From NCBI RefSeq assembly GCF_030272615.1, contig NC_081408.1:310637118-310701117 (forward strand): a stretch of 64,000 nucleotides of DNA, in the 5' to 3' direction. This document shows positions 13,080 through 24,300 of this stretch, in pieces. Source of the DNA: Cryptomeria japonica (Eukaryota > Streptophyta > Pinopsida > Cupressales > Cupressaceae). The first letter of the stretch is position 1. Each line of letters opens with the position of its first letter. The notes below the pieces were generated by a model. That model was not told the origin of the DNA. It searched no databases and saw nothing but the letters and a program-made list of their open reading frames with translations. Both the position numbers and the translations under genes were made by a program.

Positions 13080-13091
13080 GCTCTGATACCA
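13080..13091 (-). other. Primer binding site, initiator Met tRNA
   Basis: The minus strand reads TGGTATCAGAGC immediately inside the 5' LTR. This is the standard plant copia site complementary to the 3' end of initiator methionine tRNA. Confidence 0.93.
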
Positions 13092-13543
13092 TGTGAGATT
13101 TTGCCAAGATCAAGGGCACCATGAAAAGTATAAAAATAGAGACAAAAGAATGATAAGAACAAACTGTATTCTCATCAATATGAAAATGATCAACTTGATT
13201 CACCAATACAATGAATATAGGCCTTCTTATATAGGCAAGGCCATATGGATGTACGAGCACACAATCATGACATGTGGCTCAATGAGATACAAAGGGTAGG
13301 TAAGAAATACTAGGGGTAGGTAGGAGAAATAATATAATATTCCACAAGAGGTGGATGACCCATCGAATGTGGAGTGTAACAACAAAACAAGACCACAAAA
13401 GGTGGAATTTATCCTACAAGCTCTATCCCTATGTGCACACTTCCCTAAGTGTCTCAAATCCAAACCACAAAGAAATGCATTATCCTAAGTTAACCTAAGT
13501 AAAGTGTAATAATATCCATAATGAATATTTATTTACACTAACA
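13092..13543 (-). repeat. Copia 5' LTR
   Basis: 452 bp, TG...CA, and the pair of 7356-7752. It would carry the element's promoter on the minus strand. Its outer flank is the target duplication ATATA at 13544-13548. Confidence 0.93.
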
Positions 13544-13548
13544 ATATA

Positions 13549-13919
13549 ATCATTGCAATTATTAAAGTTATCTTTGAATTTATATAAATTTTATAGTTAT
13601 ACTCTAAGAGATTAAATAGATAAAAGTTGTAAAACATATTTAACTTTCAAAATGGTAAGAAAGTGCAACTATACTAACCATAGGCAATGGTATTTTGTAG
13701 TGACTAAATTCACATCATTGAAGTATAAATAAAATTGCTATTTTTTTTTATCTTTATAAATTTATAAAGGATAATTTTGAAATCTCTCATGTGTCTATAT
13801 TAGATTTAATAATTGTGCATCTGGCTATTTGATAGGTTGTTCATACAAAGACATAGCAAATTTCTTCTACTTTTGAGTGCGTAGATGTTGATATTATGAG
13901 GATACAACTTTTGTTTTCA
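13549..13919. other. AT-rich sequence before the diterpene synthase remnant
   Basis: I found no upstream diterpene synthase exons (transit peptide or first N-terminal helices) here, nor on the other side of the copia element. The TTTTCAG at 13914-13920 looks like the acceptor of the first recognisable exon. Confidence 0.5.
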
Positions 13920-14217
13920 GAAATTGAGAAAGGACATGCATATGTTTCACCTTATGATACAGCTTGGGTAGCAATGGTCCCCTCTTTCGAAAACTCTCTA
14001 TTACCACAATTCCCACAATGTCTTTCATGGATAATGGACAATCAACTCTCGAATGGATCTTGGGGATTATCAAACTTGCCATATAATAAAGACCATCTTT
14101 CTCACACCTCGGCATGCATTATGGCATAAAAAATGTGAACATGGGTAAGAATATTTCTTCAAAATAGTTGGCTATAAATCATTTTCAATTATTGAGGGTA
14201 TTAAAGTGTTCATTTTT

Positions 14218-14335
14218 AAAATATATATACATGAGTATATATATATTTGTGTCAATATATGTACATAAATATACATATATATAAATATACACACATACAT
14301 ATATATGTATATATACACATACATGTGTGCACACT
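14218..14335. repeat. TA/CA-rich microsatellite in diterpene synthase intron
   Basis: Imperfect TATA/TACA dinucleotide repeats inside the intron 14145-14708. The Ile/Tyr-rich minus-strand reading across it is a by-product of the repeat. Confidence 0.8.
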
Positions 14336-16767
14336 TCCATCTCCATCTCTCTATTACATATTTTCTTATATATTTTTCCTTCATTATCATCACATTTGAT
14401 AGCTTTATTTTTAACATTGATAATAAATGTAATATGCTTTATTATTATAATTCACAAGACAAACATATTCATTATTTCTAATATTAAAAGAATCGTAATC
14501 ATCTATTCTCATTCAATTAGAATCAACATTATGTTAAATATATATTCTCATGAGCATGAATATCCTCTAACTATATCACATTTTTGTCAATAAAATTTTG
14601 AGTTTTATGTTTTATGCTTCAGTGTGTTATTTCTACATATTGGTCTACAAGTACAAATATATACAATCTCTCCTATAAGATTTTGGGTCATCTTTTATTC
14701 TTCAACAGGTTTGAAGTTTATAAAAGAAAATATCGGAAAAAAAACCAATGAGGATTGGTATAATCCCACTGGATTTGATCTGATCTTCGCTGCAATGTTA
14801 GAAGATGCAAGAGACTTGTGCTTAGACCTCCCTTATAATTTGCCTCCTATAGAACTAATGCTCACCAAGCGAGAACAAATCCTTAAAAGGTAATTTTTGC
14901 AGCCAGGTTATTTATTCAAAGGTAATTTTTACAATTAGGTTATTTATTCAATACTTTTGAATCCCAGTACTTATTTTTATTTATTCTTATAGTTTGATTC
15001 TTGCTTTCTTTTTTGCAGTATAGGAATAGATCATGTCAATGAGTATAAACCATCTATGGTTTTCATCATTGAGGGTATTCGGAACATTGTTGACTGGGAT
15101 AAAGTGTTAAGACATGAGAGCACGGATGGCTCACTCTTCCATTCTCCCTCTGCAACTGCTTGTGCTCTGATGCATACTAAAAAATCTATTTGCCTTATGT
15201 ATTTGAATTCAAAGCTAGAAAATTTGGAGAGTGGAGGTTGGTCCTTAAAAGTTTATGTATATGCTTTGATGACATTTTATCATGTTCATACACATCGAAC
15301 ATGCATTATTTTGTTGGTGCAGTGCCTAGTGTTTATCCCATAAAGTTGATTACTGGTCTTTCAATGGTGGATATGTTGGAGAGGTTAGGTATAGCAAGAC
15401 ATTTCAAATGTGAGACAAAACAAGTTCTAGATAATGTCTATAGGTAAGTGATAAATCCTTTGCTTATGATTGGATAATGTAGTTTCTATCCTTGGTTTCC
15501 ATTTTTTCTGAAATCAATATTTTCAATGGGCAGATGCTGCAAAGAGAATGAAATAATTCAGGGAATATCATCAACATCTGACATACTTAACAGATCTATC
15601 AGTTTCAGGATTCTAAGATCCAATGGATATGATGTGTCTCCAGGTTTTTTGAACAAACCAAACAATGTTTTAAGTTAAACTTTCCATTGATTGTCTCTCA
15701 TATTTTTCTCTGTTAAGCATGAGTACGAGTTCTGATGGATATGCAATTTTGGGTATGGTAGTTTCTAACTCATAAGAATAATGTACTACTAGAGTCTAGA
15801 TTTGGGGACATTTCATGTGATGCATAATTCAATAAATTTTTGTTTCTTACTAATGAAACCAACAATTCTGTAGATCTCTTTCTCAATTATTTAGAAAATG
15901 GCGACTTCCTACAATCTCTAGAAAATAGTGGCCAATATGTGATAACAATGCTGAATTTGTACAAAGCATCTCAGTTGATGTTCCAAGGTGAAAGAGTTTT
16001 GGAAGAAGCAAAATCCCTCTCCCAAAACTATATTGAGAATATCAAAATGGATGAACAAAAAACAGTCCTCAGTGAATAGAACATTTAAGATACATCAAAA
16101 ACTATGGTTTTGATGATATTCGGATAGGAAAGGCCTCTTACAGGTAATCTTTCATGGATCTACATGATCCATTTCATTTATTTTGGTTTAAAGTATATAT
16201 CACCTACTTCAATAGTGTTAAAAATTGACCCTTGGAATTCGATTGCAGGATCCCTTGTTTAGGCAATGATTGTATTCTAAGTTTAGCCAAAAAGGACTAC
16301 AATATTTGCCTAGCAGTGCAAAAGGACTTGCAGGAGTTATAAAAGTAAGTACAAAGCTTTTGGAAACAATTGGAATAACACGACTGCCACCACTGAGTTA
16401 GATTTACACTGAGAGGTTGATAAAGGTATTTGTTTTTGTCTACCATAATAGATGGAGTGTAGACTCTAAATTTGGTAGCTTACACTTTGCTCGAAACACT
16501 GTTGTAGACTCCTATTTTTCTGCTGCCTCAACACTTTTTAGCCCCAAAATGTCTACTGCACGCATCGTATGGACAAAGATTGGAGTTCTTCTTGTGTTAA
16601 TGGATGACTTTAATGATGTGGTAAGCTCAGAATCCATTGAAGAGCTTCAGTGCTTTGTTGATGCTATTAAGAGTTAACTGTATGATAAATTATATATAGC
16701 TATCATATCCATTCCACCCTAAAAACCCTAAATCTGTATATGTAGAGATGAATTGTCTATATTACTT

Positions 16768-16982
16768 GTTCTTGATATAGCTTTTGGATTAGATTGTGTG
16801 AGTTTGTTTGCATCAACGTTTCAGATCACATTCTGTGATCCATCATCAGAATGAAAGATCTGCAACTTTCTACTTTTCTACTTCATGAGCTTCCTATCAT
16901 CCAGATGATGGATCACAAGTGTAATCCGAATCGTTGATGCAAACAAATTCACATAATCTAATCCAAATGCTATATAAAGAAC
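16768..16982. mobile_element. Foldback (MITE-like) inverted-repeat element
   Basis: The arms 16776-16818 and 16932-16974 are inverted copies, with only four mismatches seen over 43 bases. Similarity extends a few bases outward (GTTCTT... / ...AAGAAC), and the inner region also carries GATCCATCATC against GATGATGGATC. The whole could fold into one hairpin of about 215 bp. It lies in the diterpene synthase intron, about 90 bp past the exon carrying DDFND. A TATATTACTTGTT-like direct repeat occurs near 16758 and 17011 and might be a target duplication, but it is not symmetrically placed. No coding capacity. Confidence 0.7.
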
Positions 16983-18040
16983 TATTATGGATTGTGAAAA
17001 ACTAATATCTTTATATTACTTGTTTCAAATGTCTCGCAGATGGGACCCAACAGTGATTTGTAATCATTCAGACAATTTTTTTCTCTGCAATTTATAACAC
17101 TGTGAATGATATTGCTCAAGATGCCTGGGTCTTTCAAGGCAGGGATGTGAGCACCCATTTAAGGGAAATGGTGTGTATATTTTTCATGAATAGGAATTAC
17201 TTGATGGTTCATTTATATTGTGCAGTATGAGAACAAAATTTCTTTCAACAAGCTTTGAAAAAAACATCATTAGAATAACCCATTAGTGTTTTTTTGTGCT
17301 TACTCTTATAGTGGTACAAGCTAGCAATCTCAATGATGGAGGAGGCTGAATGGGTTAAACACGGATATATACCAACATTGGAGGAATACATCGAAATTGG
17401 AAAAATTACAATCGGACTGGAACCAATTGTTTTTAGAGCACTCTATTTTGTAGAGCCTGAGATTTCAGAGCTAACCATCAACCATCATGAGTACAACAGT
17501 CTAATGGATCTCGTCAGTACGTATTTGTGGGCGTCTTTTGAATGACATTCAGACCTACAAGGTAATAGGCTGGATTTAAACAATATATTTTAAATTTTGA
17601 TATATTTAGACAGTTCATTTCAAAGTATATGATTTTTCAGTAATTTAAAATATACTTCTAGTTGAAACATCTCAACCAACTCATGTCTTTGCAATACTTC
17701 GATTTTTATTAAATGCTGAGATGAGAAAGTAAATTATTCATATGTTTTTCAGAGGGAGACCAAGCAAGGAAAGATCAACTCCGTGTCACTGTTCATGAAA
17801 GAATATCCAGGGACATCTGTTGAGAATGCTACTGAGTGGATGAGACAAACAGTAAATGAAAGCACACAAAAACTACTGAGGAACTTATTGCAGCCTAGCG
17901 TTCTACCTCGCGAGAGCAAGCAGTTATATTGGAATCTAGCCAAAATTGTCCACCTATACTACCGCAACAGTGATGAAATCACATCTCCCACTGCAATGCT
18001 TAAACATATAAGGGTAATTATTTTTTATCCTGTATCATAA

Positions 18041-19440
18041 ATTCTAAAAGAGAGTGTTTGAGATAGTACCACCTGGTGCTATTAATAAAGAGAATCCTTG
18101 TCAATGGATTAAGGAAATATCTAAAATATTTATTTTTATTCAATAAAAATAAGAGTACAAAGAATAACAGTTATTATAGTAGTTAAAAAGAAAAAAATAT
18201 CGGTAGAATATTTTGAATTTGTTTCTATGTAAAAATAATTAGAATATGTATCATTTTTAATTGAAAGTAATTATGTATTGTCTTGCCTCATCAATTTTTG
18301 GTTAAAAATAGTTTGGTGTCGTTTAAGTTTCTATTTGTTGAATTTGAATTAGCTCTTTATTCATTTAATTAAGCTATCTATTCAAATATAAAATAATGTA
18401 TCGATCCAAAACATTAGGTTATAATTAATTGTATACTTTTAATTGTAGAGTGAGAAGTAATGAATTTTTTAATTTTATTTATTTGAGGTTTCAATTTCAA
18501 TTGTATTTCTTTAATTTTGGATTATGGTAAATGCTTCTAATTAAAGTTATGAATTAGAGTGGGCAAACCCTAAAAGTGAAAATAGCAATCAATGATAATA
18601 AAAATTAGTAAGAAACAATGGGAGACAAAACACAATAATAAACCACAACACCCCACCCAAGAGAAGAACAAACCTTATAGCAAAATTCCACAAAAGAATA
18701 GAACCACCTCTAAAAGAAGTTTGAATGCAAAATGCATTAGAAAGCTTTCTTTTGATCCAGCAACATAATACTTATCCAAATCAAAGCCATTCTTGTTGAG
18801 GATTACAATCTTAATTTTTTGAATAATTAGTTTCATTATCAAAAATATCCAGTAGAGATTTTAATGTTATTTCTAAAATACTACATATAAAACCAAGAGT
18901 TATAATATCTATTAGACATATATTAGGTCTAAATCAAATTCATATTTGCAACCTAATTAACACATAATTCAATTTTGTTTAAATTCTATAGATAACTTTC
19001 CCTTGCAAACTATTTTCCTCTAGTACTGACATAGATTTATTGCGATGCTTCATTGATAAGTCCTCTCATAAACCATATCTATTTGTACTTAGTTATAATG
19101 GTTTAAGCTACAAATATATCATATCAATTAGTAGTCATTATAATAATAATAGTATTTTTGTGGTTTGTTAAATCTCATGCCATTTTTTCAACTATTGCCA
19201 TTTTTGTGGGTGTGATGTTTTTGGAAGCCCCTTTTGATTGCTAAGATATAACTCTTCCCTTGTGTTGAAGGCTTTCATTAATTCATTTTCATCTTTAGAG
19301 GATCATAGCTTGGTCCTAGATCAACTTTGGGCTTGGGGACCTCTTATTTAACCACTCTTTGTGTGTCCGATGTGGGTGAGGCTATCAAATATCCCCTTCT
19401 ATTTTGAGGCCATCAAGAATTCTACAGGTCATTTTTTAAG
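18041..19440. other. No gene recognised
   Basis: AT-rich sequence downstream of the diterpene synthase stop. No reading frame, LTR border or RNA gene supported. Confidence 0.5.
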
Positions 19441-19957
19441 GTTAGTGATCGACTACTTTGTATATTGGAATTTCTACCTCCACTCACATTTTGGTGGATC
19501 TCGACATCTCCTTACCTATTCATGAAGAAGTAGTTCTAATCTCCTCGCCTCTTCATGAAGAAGTGGTTCTAATGATTGGAAATAGGCCTTGGATGCATTT
19601 GTTAGATTATGAGGTATCCCCTGACATTGATGCTTCACTACTTGTCATTTGGTTACAGATTGCTCTCTTTCATGTTAGAAAGGTACTACTGCATATGGAA
19701 AATTATTTCCTAGACTGCATTAAAATATATGTGTTGTATACTTGTCACGTAATTGAGTTTACCTACTCTCACCTAACCTTGAATCTCATTAGGTGTCATC
19801 TTGGGCTCTCATATCCTCTCGCCTTTGCTTTATAAACAAGGCTAATGTACATTATTAAGCATTCAAATACATTCATCGTTTGATGAAATTGTCATATTCT
19901 CTTACTGTTAAGATGAATTTGCTATTTGCGGTTTTGGGTGGAGTCAATAATCCAACA
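19441..19957 (+). repeat. Possible end of a decayed LTR with a short coding-like repeat
   Basis: The stretch ends in CCAACA directly before a primer-site-like sequence at 19958, as a 5' LTR would. Inside, a 33-bp unit ending CATGAAGAAGTAGTTCTAAT occurs twice in tandem near 19508-19573 and makes a duplicated HEEVVL peptide in an open frame of 125 codons (19458-19835). I recognise no protein family and regard the frame as probably chance. The left border of the putative LTR was not found. Confidence 0.35.
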
Positions 19958-19969
19958 TGGTATCGAGCC
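19958..19969 (+). other. Possible primer binding site of a decayed retroelement
   Basis: TGGTATCGAGCC follows CCAACA. It differs from the standard TGGTATCAGAGC by a small internal change. No gag or pol follows, so this would be a remnant. Confidence 0.4.
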
Positions 19970-20926
19970 TGCTCGTAGCATCTCCTTCCAATCTTGAGAA
20001 TTTTCATTAATAGGTTTTGAGGTTAAATTTAAGGAAGTTTTGGTTTGCAATTGACGCATTTCCTTACATCGAATTAATTACACATCTTGGTTTCTTCCTT
20101 GTGATTTTACGATTTCAGTTACCGGCATTTAAACTTTTTTTTTTCCTGTTTTTCCTTATTTGTAGCTGTGAATTTTTTATTGACATGATCAATAGCCTGT
20201 GGTTCGGTTGTTGGAGCCATGAATATTTTAGGTTGTTGGAGCCATGATACAATATTTGCTTGGATCCTCACATTTGGTATTTTCGTGGTTGGGTGATATC
20301 ATATAATTGTGGCTCGAGGAGTCTTTGAATGGCACTTTTGACTTGTTCATTGAGCATGGCAGAGGGATGGTGGATCAGCCTAGACTCTTCATTGGAGGCG
20401 ATATCATATCAGTTCGGCTCATAAGCTCCTTTGGCTGGCCTGCGAACCTTGGGTGGCATGCTGTTCATTTGTGTTGGTTGACTTCATGTAGTTTGGCTGG
20501 TGATCAAAGCTTGACAGTGTTATTGGGTCACTGGAATGGAGATTTCATCAGTCTATAACTCCAGACTTGTGCATCCTATGTTCGGTGAAGTGCTTTCAAT
20601 TCTTGATCCATGTGCAGCATATATTTTTTGGCCATCACATATCATTATTGATGACCCAGCACTTCATTTCTTTCGCAATGTTGATAAATCTGTTTGATTT
20701 TTGTATCTCGATTGGGAGTCGATTTATTGTGACAGATTGCTTGGTGCATTAATTCTTATGTGATCGACACATCTCTACAAACTCTTTGACTGATATTTTT
20801 TCCTTTGAACCAAGATCGACATTGAAAATTTTGTATTGAAGCTGGGGTGGCATATTGCTTTTTCCTACAGTTCATGGCAAGCTTCAAGTATCAGATTGGC
20901 TAGGGATTGAACTTTAGTCTTTAAAA
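19970..20926. other. No gene recognised
   Basis: Possible internal sequence of the remnant ending at 19969. Short open stretches on the plus strand match no family I know. Confidence 0.4.
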
Positions 20927-21010
20927 ATTATTTACTTTGTGCATTGCAAGTTCGTTGGTGGAGCTCGCATTATTTACTTTGTGCATTGCAAGTTCGTTGG
21001 TGGAGCTCGC
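20927..21010. repeat. Perfect 42-bp tandem duplication
   Basis: Two identical head-to-tail 42-bp copies (20927-20968 and 20969-21010), each ending GGTGGAGCTCGC. Perfect identity suggests a recent duplication. Confidence 0.9.
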
Positions 21011-21379
21011 ATATCCTGAGTATTGTTTTATTGGATTGTACGGGTGGATTCATCAAGGTTTTTTTGGAGCGTTTGATCGTGGTTTTTGGTGCATTCACGG
21101 GCACATAAGAGGAGCGCGTGGGCCCAATTTGGAAGGTTATTATTTAGAATATTAATTCCACATGGGGGCCAAAAAGTTCTTTTGGCTATTAAAATAGCCT
21201 GTCTTGACCACTTAAATGGTGAGCTAAGGCTCACATGCCCTGGGCAAGGAAAGATTGAAAGGGGATCAAAATTTGATCATATGGCTGATGTCATATGGCT
21301 GGTGTATAGTGGTGATTGTGGTGGTATGGAGTGACTTTATTGTTGGCATAATTCATCATCTAGGCTTATTTTTTATACT

Positions 21380-24300
21380 GAAATCATTTTTTTGTTAATA
21401 TCTCATTTGCATGACTTTGACTTTGCATGTCCAAATTATGACAAAAATAAAGAATATGTCAATTAGGTCAAGGAAAGATTGAAAGGGGACCAAAAGTTGA
21501 TCATATGGCTGACCTCATGTTGATGTTAGTGAATATGCCAAAATATTCCCTTGTTGGAAAAGATATGTCTCCTAAAAAAAATTGTCAAAAAATATAATGG
21601 TGTGTGGGAGAAAAAGTGACACTAAGCAAACATGCCCTAATCTCACTTTCAACCACACACTTGTGGAATACGAAAGAGTCTAGAGGTATCACACAATTGG
21701 CTACTTCTTCTTGTGGAAGAGAGAGCCACGGGCTACCTATTAGGATTTCTATTCCTTTGTTGTAATTGAAAGATAAAATGATGCAAGTTCAATCCCTAAC
21801 CCCAAAATGCAAGTATGAACTAATAACAAGATTACAGAATTGAACTTAAATGATGGAAAGCTGTAAACACAAGGATAAGACAAGAATGAAAATGCGTACC
21901 CGGAGTTAAAATCTGACTGAAAATGTTCGGGACGGGGGCGCGGGCGCCACTGTCCTGATTCTGCCCCTAAAACTGCTCCGGAAATTGCTGTTTTGCACTC
22001 TGGAAAAGCTGTCAAAAATGCTGAAAATGCTGTCTGTCAGGAGGACCAGGGCGCCCAGCGCCCCTGTCCTGGCAGGACCTGGGCGCCCCACGCCCCTGTC
22101 CTGGTCTTTTGCTCCGAAACTTGGTGTGTTGTTTGGTCTCCGTCTGCTTCTTCCGGATCTGTAACTTGCGGCGTCGTCCGAGTCCCGAAACCTGCACTTA
22201 TATCTGAAAAAGGTGTTTGGGCGGCTATATAGGGTTTTGCCTTAGTCAAACCCCCACTTCGGTGATTTCCACCTCCATGAATAGCCAAGTTGTATTGTAA
22301 AATGTATTGTGTGTGCAGACCTAGTGTGTGTGCAAGGTCCTAAAATGCAAGAAAGCAAACTAGAGCAACCTAGAAAGTAAACCCTAATTGCTTGTAAATG
22401 ATAATGTAAATGCTCTAAATCAAGATGCCAAGTGATCTAAAACATGAATAAAGGATATTTGAAGCTTATGCAAAGACATGAAAACAACATGAAATCATAC
22501 CCAACCTTCAAGGGAGGAGTACAAGCCAATCTTCAGTCGGTAATCTCCTATTGTTCTTCAATGTCTTCCAAGCCGTAAATGGATGAATGAAATTGATAAA
22601 TGCTTGATAGAAAGATGTTGGATGTTGTTGAAGTCTTCAAAGGTCTGCTCTTTCACTGCATAGAAGGTCCTTGAAACCAAAAATCAGATCCTTTCCAATG
22701 AAGAAAGAGAGCTCTTATATATGAAACCCTAGGTCTTAATTCCAACTTTTGGCCGACCTAGAGATTGAATCTCCCACCAATTTCTTGGGGTTAAGCTTTA
22801 TTTTATGATTGGATCGCGCTCCTAAAATTTCGGGAAAAATGTCCAGGACCATGTTGCACTCCGGGCGCCATGGTCCCGACAACTTTTCACCAAATTTTTA
22901 GGACTGTCGGATATGATGATTTTAGAGAGAATCCCGAAGTTACAGGTAATTTTGAGATGTTTTGACCCCCGAAATCAAGCCCCCAAGTTCAAAATAGGAC
23001 CTAATTAGGGTTTTTGATTAAATGATGTATTGGAAGAATAAAATGAAAGGGGCACACTTTAATGAAAAGGGCCCAATTTTATGATATAGGAGATGATAAA
23101 ATAGAACCTTAGACCTAATTAATTTAATTAATTAAGTGCTAAAGGGGAAATGTAATGAAAAATGTAAAATGCGCCAAGGCGGGTGCTAAACTAGGTGTGA
23201 AATTGTACCACCCTAGCAAGTGCGTACAATTTATGATGCTACAAATGGCCACTGAAAAATTGTTAAGGTAGAATATTCCCCTATAATCTCTAAGATTCCA
23301 TGCACTATGAAAGGTATGCCACTTGACATCAGTGTAGGTATTACCTATACATGCATAGATATGGACAGTGAACAATGCAAACAAATTTAATTTTCGAAAT
23401 CATTTAAAAAAATTTAAAAAATTTGGAATTTTTTTTGCAGAGTACAATTTTGAAGCCTGCACAAGATTTATATAAGTCATATGGTCATAAGGATTTCCAT
23501 CTGACTACATGAATTTTTGTGCAACTAATGTTTCAGCCCCAAATTCAACTTTTTAGAATTCGACAATTTAACAATCGATCTTAGGGTTTTTGGCCACTCT
23601 AGGTGTGATGGTGAGGTTGATCTCACTCCAAAGTGCCTAGATTTTTTGTTGACCCCAAATTCATTTGACATGTCCTCCACAAAATTGACCCAAAAATTCA
23701 ACTACTCAGATTTTGCTGAAACAACAATTGATCTATAGGTTTTGGGATGCTATGAACATGATGGAGACCTTTGTTTGAGCTCAAAGTGCTTGAAAATTCT
23801 CTCAATGTTGAACCACTTAAGAATATGGACAAAAAATAAACATATCTTCTCTGATATCATGTAGAGTTTGATGATTTGACATCATAAGCAAATAATCATC
23901 TCCAACCACACCACCTATCACAATATTGAGATCAAGTAAGAATGATATACTCAACAACATGAGAATTTTGTATTGATTGCACAAAAATATTGTATTACAA
24001 TGAATGAATGAATTATTATAAAAGGATAAATGAAACCCTAGATGCAAACCCTAGATATAGGATAAACTAAATATTTGACTTCATATTGGAACAAATTTTT
24101 TGTTGATATCTCATTTGCACAATTTTGATAGTGTATGCCAAGTTATGTCAAAAAAAAACATATGCCAATTAGGTGAAGGAAGGATTGAAAAGGGACAAAA
24201 AGTTGACTATATGGTTGATGTCATGTTGATGTTAGTGAATGTGCCAAAATATTCCCTTGTTGGAAAATATTTGCCTCCTTGAAAAAAAATGCCGAAAAAA

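Larger units (their letters stand above)
7356..13543 (-). mobile_element. Ty1/copia LTR retrotransposon, structurally complete
   Basis: This 6.19-kb element is flanked by the 5-bp duplication ATATA (7351-7355 and 13544-13548). It has two related LTRs (7356-7752 and 13092-13543, both TG...CA), a primer site abutting the 5' LTR, and a C7 run (polypurine tract on the minus strand) abutting the 3' LTR. Domain order on the minus strand is gag, protease, integrase, reverse transcriptase, RNase H, which defines copia. It copies itself through an RNA intermediate in virus-like particles. Coding capacity is lost through frameshifts near 11815 and 9600-9660 and about ten in-frame stops. The 3' LTR is 55 bp shorter than the 5' LTR, with most of the difference in one central block, so the insertion is not recent. 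Confidence 0.95.
13920..18040 (+). pseudogene. Diterpene synthase (kaurene synthase-like), 5'-truncated pseudogene
   Basis: The family cyclises geranylgeranyl- or copalyl-diphosphate in plastids. Exons follow the plant diterpene synthase pattern: about 13921-14144 (SPYDTAWVAM, DNQLSNGSWG), 14709-14889 (GFDLIFAAMLEDARDL), 15019-15236 (EGIRNIVDWDKVL), 15323-15443 (MLERLGIARHF), 15534-15643 (SFRILRSNGYDVS), about 15888-16143 (MLNLYKASQLMF, FDDIRIGKASYR), 16249-16344, 16452 to about 16675, 17040-17170, 17312-17561 and 17753-18040 (stop TAA, PVS C-terminus). The class I motif is kept as DDFND (16603-16617). The NSE/DTE motif is kept across an intron (NDIQ at 17541, Glu at 17756). The class II DxDD position reads DILN (15580-15591). 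Breaks: stops at the end of the first exon, a stop near 16338, and frameshifts near 15210, 16060, 17080 and 17520. The donor after about 16675 is lost. The N-terminal exons are missing. Confidence 0.92.

Noticed and set aside
14172-14417. Ile/Tyr/Met-rich minus-strand open frame, membrane-like
   Set aside because: It is the reverse reading of a TA/CA microsatellite inside a diterpene synthase intron.
21749-22288. Similar Pro/Arg-rich open frames in the first solo LTR
   Set aside because: Same GC-rich block; overlapping frames on both strands are open, with no family similarity.
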